Source: Silicimonas sp. | Lineage (GTDB): Bacteria; Pseudomonadota; Alphaproteobacteria; Rhodobacterales; Rhodobacteraceae | Direction: 5' to 3' | DNA length: 35,386 bases | Assembly: GCA_022824525.1 (NCBI GenBank) | Contig: JAJDZT010000062.1 | Location: 1-35,386 of the forward strand | Shown here: piece after piece, positions 15,746-23,943 of the stretch | How positions within the stretch are numbered: position 1 is the first letter of the stretch | Layout of the letters: each line of letters begins with the position of its first letter | Position numbers and translations under genes: made by a program | The notes under the pieces: generated by a model | Databases searched by the model: none | The model's input: only the letters and a program-made list of their open reading frames with translations | What the model was told of the DNA's origin: nothing

Positions 15746-16033
15746 TCAAGAGGCGTCCCGCGCTGCCCGCCTTGCCCTCGCGCCTCCGCGACGACGCGCT
15801 GAACCCGCGTCTTCAAGGGCGGCCTTCAAAACGGCCGTCATCGGATGTTCACCGGCGTCAGACGCGTACCGCTCGATCAAAGCCCTGACATGCTCGCGAC
15901 TGTCCGCATCTTCCGGAACTGAGATTGCCCAGTCGAGGAAAATGGAGCGACACTCTTCGATCGTGATCCCGTCGATCCGATAGCTTTCACGGATCAGACC
16001 CTTTGGATCAATGGCATCGCGGTCTTGGGTCAT
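15746..16033 (-). CDS. conserved hypothetical protein next to glnE (95 aa)
   Basis: 95-aa protein from an ATG at 16033, 28 bp after the glnE stop on the same strand, so probably cotranscribed. It has an acidic body (DPKGLIRESYRIDGITIEEC..IFLDWAISVP) and a strongly basic Arg/Ala-rich tail (ARRRGGARARRAARDAS) that may bind nucleic acid or acidic partners. An extended frame back to 16129 would overlap glnE and reads as Arg/Ser-rich noise. I recall similar unnamed proteins in Rhodobacterales, but the function is unknown. Confidence 0.7.
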   Translation of the reverse strand: MTQDRDAIDPKGLIRESYRIDGITIEECRSIFLDWAISVPEDADSREHVRALIERYASDAGEHPMTAVLKAALEDAGSARRRGGARARRAARDAS

Positions 16034-16061
16034 CGTCGTCCGTCCGGTTTGTGTCGCGATG

Positions 16062-18821
16062 CTAGTCCTGAAAGAGAGATGAAACAATTCTCTCAACCGA
16101 CCTGCGCTTGACCGCAAGCGACGTCTCAAGAGCTGTTATGTCGGTCTCGCCCGATGCGCGTGACAGGAAACCGGCCGCTCCAATTCCGATCTCATCCGGG
16201 AAAACCTCGCCGAAGACAAGCCTCGTTGCCGTCCTCAATGTCCAGTATTGGCTCTGAACGGTTTTCAGGGTTCCAACATCTTCTGGCACGATGGAAAGAG
16301 CGTCGCCAACGACAGCAAGTTGGTCGACAAGCCGTCGCTCGGAATGACCGGACAGAAGCGAAGCCGCCTGCGCCACAAGATCAATGTCTTGCAGGCCACC
16401 TGCCCCGGCCCCGACATCCAGCCAGTGGCGCGGAGGCTTCGCTTCATGGAGTCGTCTCCGCATCTCGCTGACATCTTTTAGAACCGCATCTTTGTCTCTC
16501 ACGCGCTCAAGCACGTTATGTCGAACCGCTTCGATGTCCGCCTGCAAATCAAGATCACCGACGATCGGCCGGGCACGCGTCAATGCCAGGTGCTCCCACG
16601 TCCAGGCGTCTTCGATCTGATAGCGTGTGAATGAAGTGAGCGATGTGGCAACCGGTCCTTGCCTGCCAGATGGTCTGAGCCGCATATCGACCTGATACAG
16701 ACGCCCTTGGGACATCGGAGCGGACAGAGCTGTCACCAGCGCCTGCGTCAAACGCGCGAAGTAGGGACGAGTTGCCAAGGGCCTTGGACCTTCGGACATG
16801 TCGGCGCCGTCTTCGTCGAATATGATGATCAAATCGAGATCGGAACTGGCCGTCAGCCGCCCTGCACCGAGCGATCCCATGGCAACCACGGCAGCACCGC
16901 GACCAGGCGGCAGCCCGTGCTTTTTTGCAAACTCCCGAACCACTATGGGCCATAGCGAGGCAACGACGGCACCGGCCAGGTCAGCGTATTGCGTACCCGC
17001 ATCCTCGGCATTGATCAACGCCCGCAGGACATGAACACCAATACGAAAATGCCATTCCCGCGCCCACGACCGCGCGCGATCGAGCCGTCTTTCGTAGTCG
17101 TCTTCCTGCTCGAGTGTCGCTGCCAAATCCTGCGCCAGAGTTGCTTCACCGGGCCAATCGTCGAAAAACTGTCCACCGATCACGGCATCGAAAACGGAAG
17201 CGTTGCGCGAGAGATAGTGGCCGAGTTCCGGTGCCGTGTCGACGATGTCCACGACCAAATCGAGGAGTTGCGGGTTCGCCTCGAAAAGCGAGAATAGCTG
17301 AACCCCGGCGGGCAATCCCGCCAAGAAGCCATCGAAATGCGAAAGCGCTTCTTCGGGGTTACCCGCTTCGTCCAGTCGTTCTGCCACCCGCGGCCAGACG
17401 CGTTTCAGGATCTCCACGGCGCGTGGCGACCGAAGCGCGGGATAGCCGGTCCAGCGTTCCAACAGGTCGTTGTCCGGTGTGGCCGGAGGGGCGGAGCTCG
17501 CCCCCTGCGACGGCTCGAAGAAGCCTTCGGTCAAACCGGATACGCGGTGCAGACGCTCTTCGAGTTCCCTCGCATAGGCGCTCGGTTCCTTGTCTGACAA
17601 AGCAGCAAGCCGGGCAAAGTCCTCCTCGGTCTCAGGCAGGTTGTGGGCTTGCTGGTCGGCAACCATCTGGATCCGATGTTCCGTTTCGCGATGTGCCCTG
17701 TAATCGGCCTTGAGCGTTGTGACCACGTCTTCCGCCACCCAGTTCCGCTCGCCGAGGCGATCGAGCGCACCGACAGTTGTGGGGTCACGTAAATCGGGGT
17801 CGCGGCCACCTGCAATGATTTGGCGGGTTTGGGTAAAGAACTCGATCTCACGAATGCCGCCCTGCCCGAGCTTCATGTCATGGCCAAGATGCGAGATCGG
17901 GCCGGTCAGATGCTTGTGATCGCGAATCCGAAGTCGCATGTCTTGGGCATCCTGGATCGCTGCATAGTCGAGATGCCTCCGCCAAACGAAGGGTGTGAGT
18001 GTTTCAAGGAAGCGCGCGCCGGCCTGTTTGTCTCCTGCCGCGGTGCGCGCCTTTATGTAAGCGGCGCGCTCCCACGTGCGCCCGAAGCTCTCATAGTAGC
18101 GTTCGGCCGTTTCCATGGAGATGGCCACCGGCGTCACGGAGGCGTCCGGTCGCAGTCGCAAGTCCGTTCGAAAAACGTAGCCGTCGGCTGTCCGGTCCGA
18201 CAAGGTTTGACACATGGAGCGCACAGCTTTCACGAAGCCTGCGCGCGCCTCGGCATAGTCGTCGGGTGAAAAACGCGTTTCATCGAAAAGACAAATCAGA
18301 TCGATGTCGGAAGAATAATTGAGCTCATGGGCACCCATCTTTCCCATGGCAATCACGGAAAGGCCGCAAGCCTCAGCAAGATCGTCTTCGGTTTGTCCGG
18401 GGATCTTCCCGCGTTTGAGCTGCACGCGCAGCGCTGCCTGTAGCGCCTCCTCTACCGCGTAATCCGCGAAACGGGTCAAAGCGGCCGTTACGGTCTCCAG
18501 CGGCCAAACACCGGCAAGATCGGCAAGTGCGACCAGACCTGAAACGCGTACCTTCTTCTGACGCAGATCGCGGGCAACATCCACGCATGGTGCAGCGATC
18601 ACCTGATCCAGCATCGTCTCGGGCGGTTGTGATAATGCCTCGGCAAGCCAAGCCCCCTCCCGCCGCATCACATCAGCCAGATGCGGCGATGAGCCAGCCG
18701 CCCCTTTGACAAGCTCGGCCAGCGGTCCGCTCATGCCTGGCACGCTGGTTTCAGCTTCTTGCCCGCGCTCTTGATCAAAAGGGCGCGGCACCCGGATGAT
18801 CCGGTCTTCGAAAGTCTTCAT
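16062..18821 (-). CDS. glnE: bifunctional glutamine synthetase adenylyltransferase/deadenylase
   Basis: 919-aa GlnE (ATase). It adenylylates glutamine synthetase to switch it off and removes AMP under nitrogen limitation, controlled by PII proteins. Two nucleotidyltransferase domains are visible: the N-terminal deadenylase with GKMGAHELNYSSDIDLICLF (160-179) and the C-terminal adenylylase with MGSLGAGRLTASSDLDLIII (648-667). Each has the GxS/D-x-D catalytic acids, and RTDLRLRPD / QVDMRLRPSG provide the third acid. Length is close to E. coli GlnE (946 aa). The ATG at 18821 has no strong Shine-Dalgarno. Divergent from the YbaK gene; followed by a small hypothetical gene. Confidence 0.96.
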   Translation of the reverse strand: MKTFEDRIIRVPRPFDQERGQEAETSVPGMSGPLAELVKGAAGSSPHLADVMRREGAWLAEALSQPPETMLDQVIAAPCVDVARDLRQKKVRVSGLVALADLAGVWPLETVTAALTRFADYAVEEALQAALRVQLKRGKIPGQTEDDLAEACGLSVIAMGKMGAHELNYSSDIDLICLFDETRFSPDDYAEARAGFVKAVRSMCQTLSDRTADGYVFRTDLRLRPDASVTPVAISMETAERYYESFGRTWERAAYIKARTAAGDKQAGARFLETLTPFVWRRHLDYAAIQDAQDMRLRIRDHKHLTGPISHLGHDMKLGQGGIREIEFFTQTRQIIAGGRDPDLRDPTTVGALDRLGERNWVAEDVVTTLKADYRAHRETEHRIQMVADQQAHNLPETEEDFARLAALSDKEPSAYARELEERLHRVSGLTEGFFEPSQGASSAPPATPDNDLLERWTGYPALRSPRAVEILKRVWPRVAERLDEAGNPEEALSHFDGFLAGLPAGVQLFSLFEANPQLLDLVVDIVDTAPELGHYLSRNASVFDAVIGGQFFDDWPGEATLAQDLAATLEQEDDYERRLDRARSWAREWHFRIGVHVLRALINAEDAGTQYADLAGAVVASLWPIVVREFAKKHGLPPGRGAAVVAMGSLGAGRLTASSDLDLIIIFDEDGADMSEGPRPLATRPYFARLTQALVTALSAPMSQGRLYQVDMRLRPSGRQGPVATSLTSFTRYQIEDAWTWEHLALTRARPIVGDLDLQADIEAVRHNVLERVRDKDAVLKDVSEMRRRLHEAKPPRHWLDVGAGAGGLQDIDLVAQAASLLSGHSERRLVDQLAVVGDALSIVPEDVGTLKTVQSQYWTLRTATRLVFGEVFPDEIGIGAAGFLSRASGETDITALETSLAVKRRSVERIVSSLFQD

Positions 18822-18933
18822 GACCCGACTGTATCAATCGGTCGGAATGATTTGACTCAAATTGTGCTGCATCACCCCAAAAATCCGCAATCTCCGGTTG
18901 CCAAGCCGCGACGGCGTCGAAATGGTGCGCGTC

Positions 18934-19404
18934 ATGAGCAAGAGCTTGAAACGTGTCCGCGCCGCCCTCGAAGCCGCAGGTGTCGAAGCGCAAGTCCTCG
19001 AGATGCCCGGTGAAACGCGAACAGCCGCGGACGCCGCCCGCGAAGCCAACTGCGAAATTGATCAGATTGCCAAGTCGATCATCTTTCGGGGCGAGACCAC
19101 AGGACACTGCGTTCTGTTCATTACCGCTGGCGGCAATCAGGTCGATCCGGAAAAAGCCAGTGCGTTGGCAAAGGAACCGCTTGGGCGTGCCGATGCCGCT
19201 TTCGTCAGAGAGAAAACCGGGTTCGCCATCGGCGGTGTCGCCCCTATCGCGCACAAGACAGCCCCAGTCGTCTTCTTTGATCCGAGGCTCTTGGAGTTCA
19301 CCACGGTTTTCGGCGCGGCAGGGACACCACGGCACATTTTCTCGATCGAGTCGAAGGACCTACAGCGACTTTCGGGCGGTTCATTGCAGAATTTCACGCT
19401 CTAG
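18934..19404 (+). CDS. YbaK/EbsC-family aminoacyl-tRNA deacylase
   Basis: 156-aa YbaK/ProX-type editing protein. Such proteins hydrolyse misacylated tRNA in trans, for example Cys-tRNA(Pro). The conserved catalytic-type lysine is K47 in QIAKSIIFRG, with the supporting GFAIGGVAPIAHKTA segment and FTTVFGAAGTPRHIFSI near the C-terminus. I chose the ATG at 18934 (MSKSLKRVRAALEAAG is the standard start); an ATG at 18922 is possible, and an upstream open stretch to 18862 is unlikely. It stands alone, divergent from glnE. Which amino acid it edits cannot be told. Confidence 0.9.
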   Translation: MSKSLKRVRAALEAAGVEAQVLEMPGETRTAADAAREANCEIDQIAKSIIFRGETTGHCVLFITAGGNQVDPEKASALAKEPLGRADAAFVREKTGFAIGGVAPIAHKTAPVVFFDPRLLEFTTVFGAAGTPRHIFSIESKDLQRLSGGSLQNFTL

Positions 19405-19478
19405 CCTCGCAATAAGGACGGCCTTACCCACCTAGATGAGATATTTTTATGTCTTACTTTCAGAACCTTAATATGTTT

Positions 19479-19555
19479 ATGTAAAAAACATTCACATTCT
19501 CCATTGACGCAAAGCTCCGCACGCCCGATATCGGTGATGTGAAAAGCATTCACAT
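19479..19555 (+). promoter_or_regulatory. promoter bracketed by two copies of an inverted repeat
   Basis: Two sites of the form ATGTRAA-N5-TTCACAT lie at 19479-19497 (one mismatch) and 19537-19555 (perfect), starts 58 bp apart. Between them are TTGACG (19504-19509), a 17-bp spacer and GATATC (19527-19532), a plausible -35/-10 pair. Site 1 is just upstream of the -35 and site 2 covers the expected transcription start, so a dimeric regulator could activate, repress or loop. The regulator is not identified. The rest of the gap 19405-19580 is A+T-rich with nothing else seen. Confidence 0.65.
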
Positions 19556-19580
19556 TGACCCAAAACAACAGGAGCACGAA

Positions 19581-19994
19581 ATGAACACCGCGACGATAGC
19601 AGCCACGCCCGCCCACCGGGACAACTGGCTTCGCAGGAGCGAACGGTGGCTCGACGAACGCGGCAAGCCCGCGTGGATCGTTGCCACAGTTCTTGGTTTC
19701 ATCTTTTTCTGGCCGATCGGCCTCGCCCTTCTCGCCTATATGATCTGGAGCAAACGCATGTTCGCAGGAAATTGCAGCCGCCGCGCCCGTCACGCGCACC
19801 ACGCCTTCAAATCGAGTGGAAACAACGCGTTTGACGCCTACAAGGCAGAAACGCTGCGCCGCCTCGAAGATGAACAGGACGCTTTTGAAGCCTTCCTCCA
19901 GCGTCTGCGTGACGCAAAGGACAAGGCGGAATTCGACCAGTTCATGGACGAACGCGCCAAGAACGCCAAATCGGGCGACGAAGAAACCGCTTGA
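19581..19994 (+). CDS. DUF2852-domain membrane protein, copy 1
   Basis: 137-aa protein of the DUF2852 family. A single transmembrane segment (about 32-55) contains the family signature LGFIFFWPIGLALLAYMIWSK. Residues 84-125 form a charged helical or coiled-coil-like region (FDAYKAETLRRLEDEQDAFE, then AFLQRLRDAKDKAEFDQFM) likely in the cytoplasm. ACAGGAGC lies 7-9 bases before the ATG at 19581; an upstream in-frame ATG at 19539 overlaps the operator and is rejected. First gene of an operon with a second DUF2852 protein and an RDD protein. Function unknown; a membrane stress role is a guess from context. Confidence 0.85.
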   Translation: MNTATIAATPAHRDNWLRRSERWLDERGKPAWIVATVLGFIFFWPIGLALLAYMIWSKRMFAGNCSRRARHAHHAFKSSGNNAFDAYKAETLRRLEDEQDAFEAFLQRLRDAKDKAEFDQFMDERAKNAKSGDEETA

Positions 19995-20008
19995 CGCTAC
20001 ACTACCAA

Positions 20009-20031
20009 CGGGTCCCGCCAAACGGGACCCG
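20009..20031 (+). promoter_or_regulatory. strong intercistronic hairpin between the DUF2852 paralogues
   Basis: CGGGTCCCG - CCAAA - CGGGACCCG forms a perfect 9-bp GC-rich stem with a 5-base loop, 14 bp after the first DUF2852 stop and 25 bp before the next start. No T-tract follows, so it is more likely an RNA-processing, stability or attenuating element than a full terminator. Confidence 0.6.
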
Positions 20032-20056
20032 ACCATTCCAACGGGATCCAAGAATT

Positions 20057-20497
20057 ATGAACTCAGAGACTTCTTCCGAACACACAGTTCAACTTGCCAA
20101 ACCGCCGCTTGTTGTCCAAATCCTTGCCATTATCGGTTTTACCGGCTTCGCCATCCCCGTATCCATCATCGCGATGAACATGTTCGGCATCCTCGGATTG
20201 CTCCTTGCAGCGTTCCTTGGGTTTCAGTGGACACGCCTTGCGGGTATCGGCTCGGACGCGCGCTTGAATCTTGCTGTCGATCTCCTGAAACCTCAGGTCA
20301 CGGACCAGAAGTCCTCGGGCAATGCAACATTCGATGCTTATCGGAGCGAGCTGATGAATCGGCTTGAAACAGAACAGGCAAATTTCGAAGGCTTCCTGTC
20401 TCGTTTGCGCGACGCCAAAGACCAAAGCGAGTTCGACACATTCATGGTCGAGCGGGAACGCGCCGCACGCGAAAGCCGCGCCGCCATCACCGCCTAA
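20057..20497 (+). CDS. DUF2852-like membrane protein, copy 2
   Basis: 146-aa paralogue of the preceding protein. Two hydrophobic segments (about 17-40 and 43-60) replace the single segment of copy 1, and the FFWPIG signature is lost, but the C-terminal block 92-133 is clearly related: 28 of 42 aligned residues are identical, including FDAY and FLxRLRDAKDxxEFDxFM. The start ATG at 20057 has only a weak GGGA upstream. Position after the hairpin suggests lower or conditional expression. Function unknown; likely a partner or duplicated variant of copy 1. Confidence 0.8.
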   Translation: MNSETSSEHTVQLAKPPLVVQILAIIGFTGFAIPVSIIAMNMFGILGLLLAAFLGFQWTRLAGIGSDARLNLAVDLLKPQVTDQKSSGNATFDAYRSELMNRLETEQANFEGFLSRLRDAKDQSEFDTFMVERERAARESRAAITA

Positions 20498-20524
20498 GTA
20501 CTCTAGCCAAGAAGGAAGATTTCC

Positions 20525-20989
20525 ATGTCCACGACCCAGACTTACGCCCCGCGCGCGTCCGGATTGCCGGACCCGGACTACCACGCGGAATTCTACGCAG
20601 ATGTTCCAGCCAAACGCTTTTTCGCATGGGTGATCGACGTCATACTGATCACGATCGCGACGTCCGTTCTCACGATGCTGGGCTTCTTGATCCCTCTCCT
20701 CTTTCTACCGTTTCTCTTTGCGGTGGTCAGCTTTCTCTACCGATGGATGACCATAGCGGGCCGGTCGGCGACACCCGGCATGCGCTTCATGGCGATCGAA
20801 TTGCGCGATCGGGATGGGCAATCGCTCGACGGTGGGACTGCCTTTCTTCATACTGCGGGATATGCCTTCTCGGTTCTGACTGTTCCGCTACAGCTCATCT
20901 CTGTCGTGATGATGCTGATGACGGCCCGTCGCCAAGGCCTGACGGACACGGTGCTTGGCACTGCGGCTGTCAACCGACGGGTCCGTTAA
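20525..20989 (+). CDS. RDD-family membrane protein
   Basis: 154-aa RDD-domain protein. The characteristic Arg and Asp are R31 in AKRFFAWVID and D38 at the start of the first transmembrane segment, and the second Asp-containing stretch lies in LRDRDGQSLDGG. Three transmembrane segments are visible (about 33-54, 55-73 and 109-133), with RSATPGMRFMAIEL, a common RDD motif, between. A GGAAG Shine-Dalgarno is 7 bases upstream. Some RDD proteins act as Na+ or Li+/H+ antiporters, others are structural; nothing here decides. Third gene of the DUF2852 operon. Confidence 0.86.
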   Translation: MSTTQTYAPRASGLPDPDYHAEFYADVPAKRFFAWVIDVILITIATSVLTMLGFLIPLLFLPFLFAVVSFLYRWMTIAGRSATPGMRFMAIELRDRDGQSLDGGTAFLHTAGYAFSVLTVPLQLISVVMMLMTARRQGLTDTVLGTAAVNRRVR

Positions 20990-21019
20990 ACTCACCATAT
21001 AGGGGGATTGGCGTGTGGC

Positions 21020-21040
21020 GCGGAGCTTGTTAAGCTTCGC
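21020..21040. other. short hairpin between the RDD gene and bpt
   Basis: GCGGAGCTT - GTT - AAGCTTCGC forms 9-bp arms with one G-T wobble and a 3-base loop, 31 bp after the RDD stop. No T-run follows on either strand, so terminator function is doubtful; the 86-bp gap shows nothing else. Confidence 0.4.
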
Positions 21041-21075
21041 GTCAAACGTGCATTGCTAGCCCAAGGCTGAAATTC

Positions 21076-21906
21076 ATGCGCCATACACTTCCCATCGCGC
21101 CGCAGTTCTACGTGACGGCGCCACAGCCCTGCCCGTATCTCGACGGGCGGATGGAGCGGAAGTTGTTTACGGCTCTGCAGGGCGACCATTCGGAACAATT
21201 GAACAACGCCTTGTCCAAGCAAGGGTTTCGCCGTTCGCAAAACGTGCTTTACCGGCCGTCCTGCGCCGAGTGTTCGGCGTGCCTCTCGGCCCGTATCCGC
21301 GTCGCGGATTTCAAACCTTCAAAAAGCCAGCGTCGCACTGCGAAGCGGAACAGCGGCATCAGACGCGAGGCCACGTCGCCCTGGGCCACAGAAGACCAAT
21401 ACGCCCTGTTCCGCTCGTACCTGGATCAGCGGCATGCTGATGGCGGCATGGCGGACATGGACATTTTCGAGTTCGCCGCAATGATCGAAGAGACACCGGT
21501 TCGCAGCCGGGTCGTCGAGTACTCCGACAGTATAGAGGGCGAACGTCATCTGCGCGCCGTTTGCCTGACCGATGTGCTCGATGACGGATTGTCGATGGTC
21601 TACAGCTTCTATGATCCTGAACTTTCCAGATCGAGCCTTGGAACATACGTCATTCTCGACCACATCGACATCGCCCGCGACGCAGGACTGCCTTATGTGT
21701 ATCTCGGCTATTGGGTCGCTGGTTCGTCGAAGATGGGCTACAAGGCCAACTTCTCTGGTCTAGAAGTTTATCGTGGCGGCGAATGGCAGGATATCGGCGA
21801 TCCAGCGAACTACTCGGCAGAGACCCATCCGCTTTCAAATGATCCGATCGCGGAACAAGTGGCACGGATCAGTCTGCCCGACACCCGTCCAACCGGGGCA
21901 AAGTAG
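21076..21906 (+). CDS. bpt: aspartate/glutamate leucyltransferase (Bpt, N-end rule)
   Basis: 276-aa protein-L-leucyltransferase of the ATE1/Bpt family. It adds Leu from Leu-tRNA to proteins with N-terminal Asp or Glu, marking them for ClpAP degradation. N-terminal cysteines C19 (PCPYL), C63, C66 and C69 ([16 protein letters not shown]) match the conserved family motif. The C-terminal GNAT-like fold contains [34 protein letters not shown] and [18 protein letters not shown] precedes the ATG by 9 bases. The TAG abuts the convergent cobA stop with no gap. Confidence 0.95.
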   Translation: MRHTLPIAPQFYVTAPQPCPYLDGRMERKLFTALQGDHSEQLNNALSKQGFRRSQNVLYRPSCAECSACLSARIRVADFKPSKSQRRTAKRNSGIRREATSPWATEDQYALFRSYLDQRHADGGMADMDIFEFAAMIEETPVRSRVVEYSDSIEGERHLRAVCLTDVLDDGLSMVYSFYDPELSRSSLGTYVILDHIDIARDAGLPYVYLGYWVAGSSKMGYKANFSGLEVYRGGEWQDIGDPANYSAETHPLSNDPIAEQVARISLPDTRPTGAK

Positions 21907-22635
21907 TCACTTCAACGCGGGTGCGAGCGCACCATAGAAGATCAGAGCGGGCGCCTTTGATGGTGCGTCCTGCTTCAGCATTTGCGCCAGCTCTGAAACG
22001 TTCTTTCTTACAAAACGTTCCGCCGGCGTCGTCACGCCTTCCGCCAGCATGGCGGGCGTATCGGCTGGAAGACCCGCCGCAATCAAGAGCTCGGCGAGCG
22101 CCGCGAATGTGCGTCTTCCCATGTAGACGACTGTCGTCGCCTCTGGATCGACAAGCGCCGTCAGATTCAGGTCTTCGGGCAAGGCACCGGTCACATCGTG
22201 GCCCGTGACGAACTGGAGTCGCCTGGCCGTAAGGCGTCGGGTAAGCGGGATACCGGCGGCAGCGGCAGCAGCGCAGGCCGACGGAACGCCTGGTATAATT
22301 TCGAATTCTATTCCGGCGGTGTGAAGGGCGATCAGTTCCTCTTCAAGGCGACCGAACACGCCACTGTCACCTGACTTCAACCGGACGATGCGCCCACCGG
22401 CTTGGGCGTAATCAACCAGAAGACGGCTGACGTGATCCTGACGAGGAGAGGCTCGCCCTGCCCTTTTTCCGACGCTCACCAGATCCGCACCCTTGCGCAC
22501 ATGGTCGAGGATCGCGCCCGAAGACAGGTCGTCGTACAAGACGGCGTCAGCCCGCTTGAGGCGATCCACCGCCTTCAGCGTAAGAAGGTCCGGATCGCCG
22601 GGTCCCGATCCGACGAAACTGACGAAACCAGTCAA
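21907..22635 (-). CDS. cobA: uroporphyrinogen-III C-methyltransferase
   Basis: 242-aa SUMT. It methylates uroporphyrinogen III at C2 and C7 to precorrin-2 with SAM, the entry to the corrin (and siroheme) branch. Visible motifs: GSGPGDPDLLTLKA (9-22), the SAM loop VRLKSGDSGVFGRLEEE (canonical VRLKGGDPFVFGR, so GDP reads GDS), PGVPSACAAAAAAGIPLTRR and FVTGHD. The start is TTG at 22635, supported by GGAGG 7 bases upstream; TTGA also gives a 4-bp overlap with the cobB stop. Last gene of the cob operon, convergent with bpt. It is the short SUMT form without a HemD or CysG extension. Confidence 0.95.
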   Translation of the reverse strand: MTGFVSFVGSGPGDPDLLTLKAVDRLKRADAVLYDDLSSGAILDHVRKGADLVSVGKRAGRASPRQDHVSRLLVDYAQAGGRIVRLKSGDSGVFGRLEEELIALHTAGIEFEIIPGVPSACAAAAAAGIPLTRRLTARRLQFVTGHDVTGALPEDLNLTALVDPEATTVVYMGRRTFAALAELLIAAGLPADTPAMLAEGVTTPAERFVRKNVSELAQMLKQDAPSKAPALIFYGALAPALK

Positions 22636-23942
22636 GAACTGTCCTCCGCGATAAGGTGAAAGAACGTTCCGGTGACGTTACCGCGTCGTGATCCCGTTTC
22701 CGGCACCGGGTTTCCGTCGGCATCAGCCACGCTTGCAAGCGGCGCATCGGTTTCTTCAAGAATAGTGGAATAGTGGAATTCGTGCCCACGCAGGGCCGAT
22801 CCTGCGGCGAATCCCGGCATTGGCCCGTTCAAGACGGCCCGGCGATAGCCAAGATGGAACTTTCGTTTTTCATATGATGTCACGAGACCAAGAAGACCGA
22901 GCATCTGGTGCCGCACTCCGTCCTTGTCGATCAACGCCTCGCCAAGGGCCATGTAACCGCCACACTCGCCGTGGATGGGTTTCTCGACTGCATGCTTGAG
23001 CATTCCCGCGCGGAACGTTGATGCGGCTGCGAGAGGTCCGGCGTGAAGCTCAGGATACCCGCCCGGGAGCCAGACAAGATCGGCGGTTTCGTCGGGCGCT
23101 TGGTCGTCCAGTGGGGAAAATGGCAGGATCTCCGCCCCGGCCCGCCGCCATCCTTCGAGAAGATGCGGGTACGTAAATGAAAAAGCCGCATCGCGAGCGA
23201 GTGCAATTCGTTGCGCAGGCGGCGCCGGCAGCTTGCCTTCTCGACCGGTCATTTTACTCGCAGCGGAAACGCGAATGGCGTCGAGGTCGACATGCTCGCG
23301 CAAAAAACCGGCATATCCCGAGATGGCCTGATCGAGATCAGGATGCTCCACCGCTTGGATCAAGCCAAGATGGCGCTCGGGAAGTGCAAGATCCCCCCTC
23401 CGCGGAAGGACGCCCAAGACCTTCAACCCGGCCTTCTCCATCCCCATTCGTGTCAGACGTTCGTGACGAGGACTGGCCACGCGGTTCAGGATAACTCCGG
23501 CGAAGGGCAGGTCCTCGCCATAGTCCCGAAATCCCATCGCCGTGGCGGCCGCTGATTGCGCTTGTCCACCCACGTCGACCACAAGGATGACAGGCCAGCC
23601 AAGACGTCGTGCAGTTTCCGCGGATGAACCGAACCCGGCGCGTCCTTTGGTGGCGACGCCATCGTAGAGCCCCATCGAACCTTCGCCGATTACGATGTCA
23701 GCGCCTTTGGATTCCCCTCCAATCGCATTCAGAAGCCCCTCTCCCATAGCCCAAGTGTCGAGGTTGAAGCTCTTTCTGCTAGCAGCGGCTTCGTGAAACG
23801 CCGGATCAATGTAGTCCGGGCCACTTTTGAACGGTTGTACGACCAGCCCATCTTCCGCAAAGGCACGCAAAAGGCCCAACGTCACCGTGGTCTTCCCGGT
23901 CCCTGACGATGGCGCGGATACAAGCAAACCGGGAGGCGACAT
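22632..23942 (-). CDS. cobB: hydrogenobyrinic acid a,c-diamide synthase
   Basis: 436-aa CobB, close to the 434 aa of the P. denitrificans enzyme. It uses ATP and glutamine to amidate the a and c side chains of hydrogenobyrinic acid. The N-terminal P-loop SAPSSGTGKTT (8-18) belongs to the DRTGG/MinD-like ATP-binding domain; the C-terminal class I glutamine amidotransferase has the nucleophile in HGECGGYMALGE and the glycine-rich WLPGGYPELH. GGAGGAGG precedes the ATG by 5-6 bases. It is 1 bp downstream of cobM and overlaps cobA by 4 bp. Confidence 0.96.
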   Translation of the reverse strand: MSPPGLLVSAPSSGTGKTTVTLGLLRAFAEDGLVVQPFKSGPDYIDPAFHEAAASRKSFNLDTWAMGEGLLNAIGGESKGADIVIGEGSMGLYDGVATKGRAGFGSSAETARRLGWPVILVVDVGGQAQSAAATAMGFRDYGEDLPFAGVILNRVASPRHERLTRMGMEKAGLKVLGVLPRRGDLALPERHLGLIQAVEHPDLDQAISGYAGFLREHVDLDAIRVSAASKMTGREGKLPAPPAQRIALARDAAFSFTYPHLLEGWRRAGAEILPFSPLDDQAPDETADLVWLPGGYPELHAGPLAAASTFRAGMLKHAVEKPIHGECGGYMALGEALIDKDGVRHQMLGLLGLVTSYEKRKFHLGYRRAVLNGPMPGFAAGSALRGHEFHYSTILEETDAPLASVADADGNPVPETGSRRGNVTGTFFHLIAEDSS

Positions 23943-23943
23943 A

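Noticed and set aside
18822..18933. Promoter for glnE of the form TTGAGT-17-TTGATA
   Set aside because: The -10 match is too poor to call; the gap otherwise shows nothing clear.
21020..21040. Terminator after the RDD gene
   Set aside because: The hairpin has no following T-tract on either strand; kept only as a hairpin.
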